Positions 1 through 8,150 of a stretch of 21,922 nt of DNA are shown here, piece after piece; within the stretch, counting starts at the first letter, position 1, and every line of letters begins with the position of its first letter. The stretch covers positions 1 to 21,922 of the forward strand of contig JAZKAS010000040.1 in assembly GCA_040389005.1 (NCBI GenBank), in the 5' to 3' direction. The translations under genes were made by a program, and so were the position numbers. A model generated the notes under the pieces. The model was not told the origin of the DNA, searched no databases, and was given only the letters and a program-made list of their open reading frames with translations. The stretch is from JAGOUN01 sp040389005 (GTDB taxonomy: Bacteria; Pseudomonadota; Gammaproteobacteria; JAGOUN01).

Positions 1-689
1 TGTTTTTCTTCGGGAGTAAAAACATGTCCACGAGCACGCTCGTAGACCAAATCATTAATCAACAGATGCAGTCGATCTATTTTTGGAATGATCGCTTGAA
101 TTTTTTTGAATATTTTCCCTTCTGTAGACCTTCTTTGTTGTACAACTTGATACAATTCTATAATATCTTTTTTCAATGCATCACGCAGACTGAGATAGCT
201 AAGATAAGACATATTGCTTCGGCCAAACCATACATATTCAATCGCAATACAAACACCAAAAACGATAAATGTACACATAAATCGATCCATCGCATAACTT
301 TCAATATGAAAATTATTCGGATTACCCCATTGTAAAATAATGTCTGACAAAAGCGTTAACATGATGACAAAAAGATGATACGGCAACATACACAGAAAAA
401 GCGTCCAACCAACAATGAGAACGTAAAAAAGTGTCGCCAAACGATAATCCCAATGCATAAAATGCCAAACAATCATCACCGCCGCGATACCCACTATCGT
501 CCCATATAAACGCAAATAGGCGCGCTTAATGACCGTGCCTGGGTTAAAGCCAGAATATATCATTGCGCCAGTAATAATAAGCCACGAGGAATGTGGCACA
601 TGTAAAAATAGTTGCATCGCTGCAAATATCATAAACGTTATGGTAATTTGCGCACAACGCTTATCATATAAGTCTAAAGCTTTAAACAT
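1..689 (-). CDS. FUSC/AaeB-type exporter, second half (3' end beyond window)
   Basis: Reading from the ATG at 689, the minus strand stays open to base 1, giving at least 229 residues. The product begins MFKALDLYDKRC, has about five or six hydrophobic segments in its first ~160 residues, then a charged, probably cytoplasmic helical part (around KDIIELYQVVQQRRS). This is the layout of the second membrane-plus-cytoplasmic half of FUSC-family inner-membrane exporters (AaeB/YccS-like), which pump aromatic acids and similar compounds. It overlaps the upstream half-gene by 16 bases in the -1 frame, so translation is coupled or the two are fused by frameshifting (see findings). Family assignment rests on topology and on the HlyD-type gene in the same operon; the substrate is unknown. 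The C-terminal end is not visible. Confidence 0.75.
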   Translation of the reverse strand, partial: MFKALDLYDKRCAQITITFMIFAAMQLFLHVPHSSWLIITGAMIYSGFNPGTVIKRAYLRLYGTIVGIAAVMIVWHFMHWDYRLATLFYVLIVGWTLFLCMLPYHLFVIMLTLLSDIILQWGNPNNFHIESYAMDRFMCTFIVFGVCIAIEYVWFGRSNMSYLSYLSLRDALKKDIIELYQVVQQRRSTEGKIFKKIQAIIPKIDRLHLLINDLVYERARGHVFTPEEK

Positions 690-1612
690 AATCGATTCCA
701 TACTTCAATGATATAACACAAATCTTGGCGCAAGGTGATAAAAAATCGATTATCACTTTCAATAAACACTAAATGAGTTAACGGAAGGTTATTTGACAAT
801 GCTACACAAAATTCTTGGCAAAGATTATTAAGTTCATTGCATTCCGTTTTTTTTAATTCGGTAAGTTGGTCATTTAAAGCCGCTAATCCAGAATAAATAC
901 TGGCTAACTTTAATGAAATGCGACGTGCAGAAAATCCATGCTCTTTATTGCTTAACATCGCAGTATAGGCTGGCATCCGCGCTACATGTGTAAAGAGTAG
1001 CTGTGACGCAGAAATAACAATATTTTGCTCATAACCATTCAGTCTTTCTTTTAACTCAGTAATAGAATAATGCAACACTCTCAACCATATGCGAAAAAAA
1101 TATATACGAGGAAACAACGCTAAAAGTAATAGTGTTAATATTGACACCCCCGTACAAGCCAGTACCCAATGGAGCAACTGGTCTAAACCTGCATCGGGTG
1201 CTTTTAATGAAGTATATGCCGCAATATGGACTAACGGAATCATCCATAATAATTCGGGCACGCGCTTTTTTGCCACGGAAAAAAAAGTGAGAATCACTAC
1301 CCCCACAACTAAAACAGTCACCCACGGTGAATTATGCGTCAAACTTAAAAGCAATGCGTAAACAATGGTCGTGACACTGTAGATCACCATCGCCTTAAGC
1401 CTGCCCGCATAGCCAATCGACATCAGTAAAGCGAGAACACCAAAGACAGGAAGATATATCACGCCATTAAATCTGGGAAAATTGAAAAGCGCATTGAGCA
1501 TGAATAAACACGAGACGGCAACGACACACTGAAATGTATTGACTCGGTAATTTCCATAAGGATCATAAGCATCGAGTGCATGCTTTAATTTTTCAACGAT
1601 GAACATAGACAT
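674..1612 (-). CDS. FUSC/AaeB-type exporter, first half
   Basis: A 312-residue inner-membrane protein. Residues ~25-165 form about six hydrophobic segments (e.g. CVVAVSCLFMLNALFNF, YLPVFGVLALLMSIGYA, TVLVVGVVILTFFSVA). After LFPRIYFFRIW comes a ~140-residue charged helical domain. This matches the N-terminal half of FUSC-family efflux proteins, normally single chains of about 650 residues with two such halves; here the chain stops at the natural boundary and the next gene supplies the other half. The start overlaps the upstream HlyD gene by 20 bases; no clear ribosome binding site precedes it, so translational coupling is likely. A second in-frame ATG lies at 1606. The likely role is energy-driven export of small, perhaps aromatic, carboxylic acids with the HlyD-like adaptor. 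Confidence 0.8.
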   Translation of the reverse strand: MSMFIVEKLKHALDAYDPYGNYRVNTFQCVVAVSCLFMLNALFNFPRFNGVIYLPVFGVLALLMSIGYAGRLKAMVIYSVTTIVYALLLSLTHNSPWVTVLVVGVVILTFFSVAKKRVPELLWMIPLVHIAAYTSLKAPDAGLDQLLHWVLACTGVSILTLLLLALFPRIYFFRIWLRVLHYSITELKERLNGYEQNIVISASQLLFTHVARMPAYTAMLSNKEHGFSARRISLKLASIYSGLAALNDQLTELKKTECNELNNLCQEFCVALSNNLPLTHLVFIESDNRFFITLRQDLCYIIEVWNRLCLKL

Positions 1613-2591
1613 AAGCGCTAGCGCCTGGATTTAGCGGATACTTTGGATCTGGATCTAAAATTTTAATTTGCAAGGGCAAACGTTGAGGCAAGTTTAACCA
1701 CTCATTAGTATCTTGCACCGTTTGTTGTTGCGTTCGAGTACTCACTAATTGTCTATCTGCCGCCCAAACATTATTAACGATAACACCATGGAAAATTTTA
1801 TCGAAATAATACATCCTCATGATGATCGTTACTTTATCGCCCGGTCTCACATAACGTAAATCGGTTTCTTCAAAATTCGCTTGTACATACCAATCATGCG
1901 TACTGATCAGCGAAAATAATGGTTGATGTTGTATGATGGGCGTTCCCACAGAAAGATATAAGTTATCGATAATGCCATCGTCACCGGCTCGCACCGTCGT
2001 TAATCCAACATTCACTTCTGCATTGCGCATTTCCGCTTCTAACGCAGCGGCGCTTTTTTGCAATTGTATTTCTTGTTTATCATTGATGGTTAATTGTTTT
2101 TTTAATAAATTCACCTGACTCGTTAAACTTTTAATATCATAACTTAGTTTTTTAATTTCAAGTGTAGAAATGGCACGACTGACCGCTGGTTTATTTTTTA
2201 ATGCATATTCATATTTGGCTTTATCAAGATTAGCCACCGCTGAAAATAAATTGTCTTGGTTTTTTTCTAATTCCTGACGAACCACTTCAATATTCGCGAG
2301 CGCTTCTTCATAACTCGCTTGAGCTTTGGTATAGGCTAATTGATAAGGCGTATCAAACACTTTAAATAGCGCGTCGCCTTTTTTAACTTGCTGCCCATTC
2401 TTAACATAGATTTCGGTAATATACCCCGACACATCCGCCGCCACCGGTTGAGTATTGGCAATCACGAACGCATCGTCGGTCAAAGGAATTAAATAGGAAA
2501 AAAAGTGAAAGATCGCCACAAGACAACCCAGCAGCAGTATCATCGTAGGTAAATTGAACTTATCTTTCCAGAAATCATAAATCTTCGTCAT
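1593..2591 (-). CDS. HlyD/AaeA-family membrane fusion protein
   Basis: A 332-residue periplasmic adaptor. One N-terminal membrane anchor (residues ~15-36, PTMILLLGCLVAIFHFFSYL) is followed by DDAFVIANTQPVAADVSGYI, the typical opening of the HlyD/EmrA/AaeA family. Then come a lipoyl-like half-motif (VKNGQQVKKGDALFKVFD, ~63-80), a coiled-coil hairpin (~85-195), the second lipoyl half (VRAGDDGIIDNL) and a beta-barrel region ending in GASAYVYVHR. Such adaptors join an inner-membrane exporter to an outer-membrane channel. It is the first gene of a three-gene operon with the two exporter halves, the aaeA-aaeB arrangement. AGGAAA lies a few bases upstream of the ATG. It diverges from rodZ across 139 bases. 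The substrate cannot be deduced. Confidence 0.88.
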   Translation of the reverse strand: MTKIYDFWKDKFNLPTMILLLGCLVAIFHFFSYLIPLTDDAFVIANTQPVAADVSGYITEIYVKNGQQVKKGDALFKVFDTPYQLAYTKAQASYEEALANIEVVRQELEKNQDNLFSAVANLDKAKYEYALKNKPAVSRAISTLEIKKLSYDIKSLTSQVNLLKKQLTINDKQEIQLQKSAAALEAEMRNAEVNVGLTTVRAGDDGIIDNLYLSVGTPIIQHQPLFSLISTHDWYVQANFEETDLRYVRPGDKVTIIMRMYYFDKIFHGVIVNNVWAADRQLVSTRTQQQTVQDTNEWLNLPQRLPLQIKILDPDPKYPLNPGASAYVYVHR

Positions 2592-2666
2592 CCGCTTTCC
2601 TAATAGAGCACTTCCGTTCTTTTATTACTTATATCAAACTCTGATTCACTTCGCCATCATCATAAC

Positions 2667-2694
2667 TTGTATCTAAAAGCATTTTAGGTAAGAT
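2667..2694 (+). promoter_or_regulatory. Candidate sigma70 promoter for the rodZ operon
   Basis: TTGTAT (2667-2672) and TAAGAT (2689-2694) are separated by 16 bases and lie about 37 bases before the rodZ ATG, in the 139-base divergent intergenic region. GAGGG just ahead of the ATG serves as ribosome binding site. The hexamers are only partial consensus matches, so this is an inference. Confidence 0.3.
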
Positions 2695-2730
2695 ACCTCT
2701 ATTGTCATATATTATTAAGAGGGCCTCAAA

Positions 2731-3453
2731 ATGCCAGAATCACACGTAAAAGCCTACGAAATTTTTAAGAAAACACGAGAAGAACGCGGGTTATCGCTCT
2801 CTGATGTGGCGAATGCGCTGCATTTGACCGTGACAATGATTGAACAAATTGAAGCCGGGGAATTTGTACATCGTCACTTGGCACCTGTATTTATGCGCGG
2901 CTATATTCGTTCCTATGCCAAATATTTGAACTTGCCTGAAAATATCGTCGATGAAATGGTCAGTCCATTGAGCATTGAAAATCCTATGAAAACTACGGAA
3001 AAATCAAAGCCCACTTACGTCATACAAGACAAAAAACAACATACAAAACAACCCTCGCCTCATAATTCGAAAAAAATACTCGCTTATTTATTGGTAGTAG
3101 CCCTCCTTATTATTGCTGCTTCTTTCTGGCATGGCGGAAGTAAACCGGCAGACGCCCCTCAGCCCGAACCTGCCACTGAACAGCCTGAAAACACGATCTC
3201 TGCGTCTATAGATGACAACGCCACAGTCAGTGAAGCAGAACAAGATGCATCTCTGACATCTGAAGAAAACATACCACCCACACCAGAAGAAGAAAGCATT
3301 CCTGAAACACCGCCACCTGCACCTGTTGTAGAAACACCACCGCCTGCGCCCGTGGTTGTCACGCCACCGCCTGCACCTATGAAAAAAACACCCAAACCAA
3401 CCCCCATTGCGCCCACACAACCGGAAGTGGTTGATGCACAGGAAACACCATGA
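2731..3453 (+). CDS. rodZ: RodZ-like cytoskeletal membrane protein, short form
   Basis: A 240-residue protein. Residues ~8-75 are the RodZ-type helix-turn-helix domain (TREERGLSLSDVANALHL, EQIEAGEF, FMRGYIRSYAKYL), which in RodZ binds the actin homologue MreB. A basic juxtamembrane stretch leads to one membrane segment (~115-133, KILAYLLVVALLIIAASFW). The rest is an acidic, proline-rich periplasmic tail with 9-residue tandem units (ETPPPAPVV, ETPPPAPVV, VTPPPAPMK, then a degenerate fourth) at ~192-225. E. coli RodZ is 337 residues and ends in a DUF4115 beta domain; none is visible here. The stop overlaps the hisS start (ATGA). ispG, which lies between rodZ and hisS in E. coli, is absent here. 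A role in rod shape is likely through the cytoplasmic part. Confidence 0.85.
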   Translation: MPESHVKAYEIFKKTREERGLSLSDVANALHLTVTMIEQIEAGEFVHRHLAPVFMRGYIRSYAKYLNLPENIVDEMVSPLSIENPMKTTEKSKPTYVIQDKKQHTKQPSPHNSKKILAYLLVVALLIIAASFWHGGSKPADAPQPEPATEQPENTISASIDDNATVSEAEQDASLTSEENIPPTPEEESIPETPPPAPVVETPPPAPVVVTPPPAPMKKTPKPTPIAPTQPEVVDAQETP

Positions 3454-4724
3454 GCGCTTTGATCAAAGCCATTCGCGGCATGAACGATTGTTTGCCAGAA
3501 CAATCGTGTCGCTGGCAATTTGTTGAAAACACACTGGCGCGAATTGTTCACAGCTATGGGTACAATGAAATTCGTTTTCCTGTTTTAGAACAAACTGCGT
3601 TGTTTAAACGTTCGATTGGTGATGTCACCGATATTGTTGAAAAAGAAATGTATTCGTTTGAAGATCGTAACGGTGACTCTTTAAGTTTACGCCCCGAGGG
3701 AACCGCTTGCTGTGTTCGTGCAGCCCTTGAACACGGTTTATTGTATAATCAAATACAGCGTCTTTGGTATCAAGGCCCTTTTTATCGCCATGAGCGCCCA
3801 CAAAAAGGCCGCTATCGACAATTTCACCAATTAGGGATTGAAGCATTTGGCATTGCAACACCTGATATTGATGCCGAAGTCATTGCATTATCGGCAAGTA
3901 TTTTTAAAGCCTTAGGATTAAGCGAGAATGTCACGCTGCACATCAATTCGATTGGCACATCAGACGTTCGAAAAAAATATCGCGAAGCATTAGTCGCTTA
4001 TTTTACACCACACAAAGCATTATTAGACGAAGACTGTTTGCGCCGTTTAGGCACAAATCCGATGCGGATTTTAGATAGCAAAAATCCAGCATTAAAACCT
4101 TTAGTTGCACAAGCGCCCAAGTTACTAGACTTTTTAGATGAAAATTCGCAAAAACATCACGCGACGTTACTTGCTTATTTGGATGCGCTGAATATTAAAT
4201 ATCATATCGACCCGTATATTGTTCGCGGGCTCGATTATTATAACGATACTGTATTTGAATGGATCGCAGACGATGGCCTAGGTGCACAAAGCACCGTTTG
4301 TGCAGGCGGACGCTATGATGGGTTAGTCTCTCAATTAGGCGGAGACACAACCCCTGCCTTTGGTTTTGGATTGGGCATCGAGCGATTGATACTCATGCTC
4401 GAAACACAAGCCGCTTTTCAAGCCATTACCCCCACGGTGGATGTGTATCTTATTCTTGCGGGTGAAGACGCGCAAAAAGCAGGATTAGTTTTAGCAGATA
4501 AATTACGCGCCGAGCTTCCAAATCTACGCCTCATCACCAATTGCGGTGGCAATAGCTTAAAGAGCCAGTTCAAAAAAGCAGATAAAAGCAATGCACGTTA
4601 TGCCTTAGTCTTAGGCGAGGATGAGGTACGTCAAAATATGATCACTGTTAAGTTTTTGCGTGAAGAGCAGCCCCAGCAATCACTCAGCTTCCAAGAATTG
4701 TTAACAATACTGCGTGATCATTAG
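3450..4724 (+). CDS. hisS: Histidyl-tRNA synthetase
   Basis: A 424-residue class II aminoacyl-tRNA synthetase that charges tRNA-His, the usual bacterial length. It opens with IKAIRGMNDCLPEQ. Visible are motif 2 (LRPEGTA at ~80-86 and FYRHERPQKGRYRQFHQLG at ~111-129), the histidine-specific VRGLDYY (258-264, Arg259 being the catalytic arginine), AGGRYDGL (~285-292) and motif 3 (FGFGLGIERL, ~304-313). The C-terminal ~100 residues (VDVYLILAGED onward) are the anticodon-binding domain. Its ATG lies inside the rodZ stop (ATGA), so it is translationally coupled to rodZ. No essential motif is missing. Confidence 0.98.
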   Translation: MSALIKAIRGMNDCLPEQSCRWQFVENTLARIVHSYGYNEIRFPVLEQTALFKRSIGDVTDIVEKEMYSFEDRNGDSLSLRPEGTACCVRAALEHGLLYNQIQRLWYQGPFYRHERPQKGRYRQFHQLGIEAFGIATPDIDAEVIALSASIFKALGLSENVTLHINSIGTSDVRKKYREALVAYFTPHKALLDEDCLRRLGTNPMRILDSKNPALKPLVAQAPKLLDFLDENSQKHHATLLAYLDALNIKYHIDPYIVRGLDYYNDTVFEWIADDGLGAQSTVCAGGRYDGLVSQLGGDTTPAFGFGLGIERLILMLETQAAFQAITPTVDVYLILAGEDAQKAGLVLADKLRAELPNLRLITNCGGNSLKSQFKKADKSNARYALVLGEDEVRQNMITVKFLREEQPQQSLSFQELLTILRDH

Positions 4725-4736
4725 CCTGCTTTTGTT

Positions 4737-4742
4737 TATAAT
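4737..4742 (+). promoter_or_regulatory. Possible internal promoter -10 box before yfgM
   Basis: A perfect TATAAT sits in the 47-base gap between hisS and yfgM. No good -35 hexamer is visible at the right distance, so it could be chance. If real, it would let yfgM-bamB-der be transcribed apart from rodZ-hisS. Confidence 0.2.
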
Positions 4743-4771
4743 CCCCAGCTTAAAGTTAGGAGAACGATTTC

Positions 4772-5404
4772 GTGAGTGTTTATAAAACTGAAGAAGAACA
4801 AATTGATGACCTAAAACGGTGGATAAAATCCTACGGGCCTTCTATTGTAATGGGGATCGTACTTGCGATTGCACTGCTTTATGGCTGGCGTTATTGGCAT
4901 AGTTATCAACATAATCGCGCTGTTCAAGCCTCTGTTCTTTATCAACAAGCCGTTGACGCGTATCAAACCAAACGCACAGACTTACTAGCAAAATCGGTTG
5001 AAACATTACAAAACAAATATCCCAAGTCACCTTATGCGTCCTATGGAGTTTTTCTGCAAGTAAAACTGGCTGCCGACCAACAAGCGTATAGCGATGCTGA
5101 AGTGGGTTTAGGTTGGATCATTCATCATAGCCACGACAACAACATTAAAGCGATTGCTGAATTACGCTTAGGCAGTATTCAAACTGCGGATCATCAAGAA
5201 GAATTGGCAATCAAAACACTCGAATCTATTAAAAACCCGGCCTTCAAAGGTCTTGCGCATATTAAAATTGCAGATGCTTATTTAGCACTGGGCGATACCA
5301 AAAACGCTAAGATAAATTACGAAGCTGCCGGCAAACTACTGCCCGATGCTGGTAATACGATGCCCACATTGGCGGTGAAACTCGATAATGCTAATGCAAC
5401 CTAA
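4772..5404 (+). CDS. yfgM: YfgM-family membrane-anchored TPR protein (ancillary SecYEG translocon subunit)
   Basis: A 210-residue protein starting at GTG, chosen because AGGAGA lies eight bases upstream and the product aligns with the family opening (SVYKTEEEQIDDLKRWIKSYG). One membrane segment follows (~22-41, PSIVMGIVLAIALLYGWRYW). The remainder is a periplasmic helical domain with TPR-like repeats (e.g. GLAHIKIADAYLALGDTKNA). In E. coli, YfgM pairs with PpiD at the Sec translocon and helps hand exported proteins to periplasmic chaperones. The position between hisS and bamB is the conserved gammaproteobacterial one. Confidence 0.93.
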   Translation: MSVYKTEEEQIDDLKRWIKSYGPSIVMGIVLAIALLYGWRYWHSYQHNRAVQASVLYQQAVDAYQTKRTDLLAKSVETLQNKYPKSPYASYGVFLQVKLAADQQAYSDAEVGLGWIIHHSHDNNIKAIAELRLGSIQTADHQEELAIKTLESIKNPAFKGLAHIKIADAYLALGDTKNAKINYEAAGKLLPDAGNTMPTLAVKLDNANAT

Positions 5405-5434
5405 CCAGCGCGACATAAACAAAGAGAACTTCTC

Positions 5435-6598
5435 ATGAAAATGCTATCTAAATGTTTGATATCCACGCTTACCTTAAGCACGCTGTTATTAGAAGTTGGT
5501 TGCGGCGGCTCGAAATTGCCCGATCCTAGCCCATTGGTTGATTTTTCTTCTACGGCGCAAGCTAAAAAAATATGGTCTAAGAGCGCAAATGATGGCAATG
5601 AAGAATTATTTTTTAAATTAACACCCGCTTTTGATAGCGCGACTAACCAGCTTTATTCTGCCGGACATGATGGTGATATTTCAGCAATTAGCTTAACGAA
5701 CGGCAAAACAGTATGGAAGCAGCGTTATAAAAAATTACCGTTTAGCAGTAACATAGCTGCTACGGAACATGAGCTTTATTTAGGCACTGATAATGCCGAA
5801 ATCGTTAAACTTGACAAAGCAACGGGTCAACTCATTTGGACAAAGCCAGTTCCAAGCACCGTCATCGCGGCCCCCAAAGCCAGTGGCAATGTGGTACTTG
5901 CAAAAACGATTAATGGCGAACTGACAGCACTCAATACAGAAACGGGCACGCCCGTTTGGAATTACCAACAAACCCTGCCTTCGCTGATCTTAAAAGATAC
6001 TAGCGACCCCGTGATTAACGGCGCCACTTTATTAACCGGTTTTTCCAATGGATCCCTCATCGCATTTGAGAAAGCCAGCGGCAATGTACTTTGGAACAAA
6101 CAAATCAGTTTACCAGAAGGCAAAACCGACGTTGAACGTATGGCAGATGTTTCTGCGACACCCAAAGTAATGGGTAACACCGTTTATGCTGCAAGTTATC
6201 AAGGCAAACTGATCGCATTTGACTTGCAAACGCAAGATACGATATGGAGTGCGGATGTTTCAACCTACAACGACTTTACGCTATCTGATAATGCCATTTT
6301 TGCCGGCGATAATAACGGTAATGTGATAGCGATCGAACGGGCGACCGGCACCATTTTATGGAAACAAACTGCATTACTTTACCGCCACTTAACCGCACCG
6401 ACGTATATTGGAAATGACTTGATCGCCATCGCCGATCAAGAAGGTTATTTGCATATTCTCAATGCCAAAGACGGTCATTTTGTAGCGCGCGTTTCAGTGG
6501 ATAGTGACGGCATCATCACCGCTCCGCTTTATATTAATGGACTAACAATTATTCAAACCAATGATGGTGAATTATACGCTTATAAGATTACACCCTAA
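5435..6598 (+). CDS. bamB: Outer membrane assembly lipoprotein BamB
   Basis: A 387-residue protein (E. coli BamB has 392) with an N-terminal signal (KMLSKCLISTLTLSTLLLEV) ending at a candidate lipidated cysteine (VGCGG, Cys at ~residue 23). The body is an eight-bladed beta-propeller built of PQQ-like repeats, seen as recurring patterns such as LTNGKTVWKQ, KATGQLIWTK, TETGTPVWNY, KASGNVLWNK, LQTQDTIWS and RATGTILWKQ. BamB supports BamA in inserting beta-barrel proteins into the outer membrane. The lipobox is unusual: Glu stands at -3 where Leu is typical. The stop overlaps the der start by one base (TAATG), indicating coupling. AAGAGA precedes the ATG. Confidence 0.95.
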   Translation: MKMLSKCLISTLTLSTLLLEVGCGGSKLPDPSPLVDFSSTAQAKKIWSKSANDGNEELFFKLTPAFDSATNQLYSAGHDGDISAISLTNGKTVWKQRYKKLPFSSNIAATEHELYLGTDNAEIVKLDKATGQLIWTKPVPSTVIAAPKASGNVVLAKTINGELTALNTETGTPVWNYQQTLPSLILKDTSDPVINGATLLTGFSNGSLIAFEKASGNVLWNKQISLPEGKTDVERMADVSATPKVMGNTVYAASYQGKLIAFDLQTQDTIWSADVSTYNDFTLSDNAIFAGDNNGNVIAIERATGTILWKQTALLYRHLTAPTYIGNDLIAIADQEGYLHILNAKDGHFVARVSVDSDGIITAPLYINGLTIIQTNDGELYAYKITP

Positions 6599-8046
6599 TG
6601 ATCCCTATTATTGCACTTGTTGGCCGACCGAACGTTGGCAAATCGACTTTATTTAACCGTTTAACACGTACGCGTGATGCCATTGTCTCGGATTTTTCAG
6701 GATTAACGCGCGATCGACAATATGGTCGCGCCATTTACAATGAGCAACCTTTTATTGTCATTGATACTGGCGGAATTGAAGGCCAAGAATCCGGCATTGA
6801 AGCATTAGCGCTCAAGCAAACTGAACAAGCGATTGATGAAGCGAGTTGCGTTATTTTTATGGTAGACGCACAAGGCGGTCTCACTGCGGCCGATCAAATG
6901 CTCGCGCAGAAAGTACGTTTGAGCGAAAAGCCGGTGATTGTGTTGGCGAATAAAACCGATAAAACTAACGCTGAAGTCGCCATGGCTGAATTTCATCAAT
7001 TGGGTTTAGGCGATCCGATTGGAATTTCTGCGTCGCACAATCGCGGCGTTAATAGCTTTCTCGAACATTTATTTGAAACACTTGCATCCGCGCACATTAT
7101 TTCTGATAAACCACTTTCTGCAGAAGAAACTCAAGAGCAACTTGATCGCGAAAAATCGATACGCATTGCGATTATTGGCAAACCGAATGTCGGTAAATCA
7201 ACGTTAGTCAATCGTATGCTCGGTGAAGAACGCTGCATCGTGTTCGATCAACCGGGAACAACGCGTGATAGTATTTATATTCCAATGGAACGTCACGGCC
7301 AACATTATACCTTAATTGATACCGCAGGAATTCGCCGCAAAAGTCGTACGCATGAAACGATCGAAAAATTTTCTATCATCAAATCACTCCAAGCCATCGA
7401 TGAAGCCAACGTTGTCATTATCGTTATTGATGGCAAAGAAAGTGTCACCGATCAAGATTTACATTTATTAGGCTACGCACTGGAATCGGGAAGATCCTTA
7501 ATGATCGCCATCAATAAATGGGACGATATGGATAACGAAGCACGTCAATATGTAAAAAATGAATTGGTACGAAAAATCACGTTTGTTAATTTTGCAAAAA
7601 TTCATTACATTTCTGCATTACATGGAACTGGCGTCGGTTTATTATTTGATACCATCGATCGTGTTTATGAAAGCGCGACAAGAAAACACAGCACCAATCA
7701 ACTGACGAAAATTTTGATGAAAGCACTCGCTGATCATTCGCCACCGCATGTCGGAGGACGACGCATCAAGCTTAAATACGCACATAGCGGCGGCCACAAT
7801 CCGCCGATTATTGTTATTCATGGCAATCAAGCCGAATCACTGCCTAAAGATTATCAGCGTTATTTAATGGGCGTTTTTCGTGATGAATTAAAACTCGTTG
7901 GCACGCCGATTCACTTGCAAATGAAAACTACTGACAATCCTTTTAAAGATGTTCGTAATGTTTTAACTGAAGGGCAAGCACGCAGTCGTCAACGTGTCAT
8001 TGGACGTGCGAAAGAGCAAAAGAAACGAAAACAGCAAAAACGATGA
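6598..8046 (+). CDS. der: Ribosome assembly GTPase Der (EngA)
   Basis: A 482-residue double GTPase that acts in 50S subunit maturation. The first G domain shows GRPNVGKST (~9-17), DTGG (~56-59) and NKTD (~118-121). The second shows GKPNVGKST (~194-202), DTAG (~241-244) and NKWD (~306-309). After these comes the C-terminal KH-like domain (around DHSPPHVGGRRIKLKYA), ending in a lysine/arginine-rich tail (RAKEQKKRKQQKR), as in other gammaproteobacterial Der proteins. It is the last gene of the rodZ-hisS-yfgM-bamB-der block, starts within the bamB stop, and has all expected motifs. No obvious intrinsic terminator follows the stop. Confidence 0.98.
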   Translation: MIPIIALVGRPNVGKSTLFNRLTRTRDAIVSDFSGLTRDRQYGRAIYNEQPFIVIDTGGIEGQESGIEALALKQTEQAIDEASCVIFMVDAQGGLTAADQMLAQKVRLSEKPVIVLANKTDKTNAEVAMAEFHQLGLGDPIGISASHNRGVNSFLEHLFETLASAHIISDKPLSAEETQEQLDREKSIRIAIIGKPNVGKSTLVNRMLGEERCIVFDQPGTTRDSIYIPMERHGQHYTLIDTAGIRRKSRTHETIEKFSIIKSLQAIDEANVVIIVIDGKESVTDQDLHLLGYALESGRSLMIAINKWDDMDNEARQYVKNELVRKITFVNFAKIHYISALHGTGVGLLFDTIDRVYESATRKHSTNQLTKILMKALADHSPPHVGGRRIKLKYAHSGGHNPPIIVIHGNQAESLPKDYQRYLMGVFRDELKLVGTPIHLQMKTTDNPFKDVRNVLTEGQARSRQRVIGRAKEQKKRKQQKR

Positions 8047-8047
8047 C

Positions 8048-8080
8048 ATGCAAGGACAACCACAAAGGATTGCCCCTACG
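8048..8080 (+). repeat. Degenerate short interspersed repeat (ends in GCCCCTAC)
   Basis: Just after the der stop, GCAAGGACAACCACAAAGGA followed by TTGCCCCTACGG resembles the element at 12598-12634 (GGCAGGCACAAGGCACAGCC then CCTAC). The two copies share orientation and the GCCCCTAC end but are diverged, so the call is tentative. Confidence 0.3.
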
Positions 8081-8150
8081 GCTTACATAATATTAAGCAA
8101 TATCCTACATCCTTAAAGTTTATATTTGATTACTATTAGTGCTACTTGGG

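Noticed and set aside
24..335. Plus-strand open frame of 103 codons near the left edge
   Set aside because: It is antisense to the second exporter half, whose minus-strand frame is open across the whole interval and has membrane-protein character.
3088..3551. Minus-strand frames of 110 and 130 codons across the rodZ linker
   Set aside because: They are Gly/Cys/Arg- or Gly/Thr-rich shadows of the proline-rich tandem repeat in rodZ and have no ribosome binding site.
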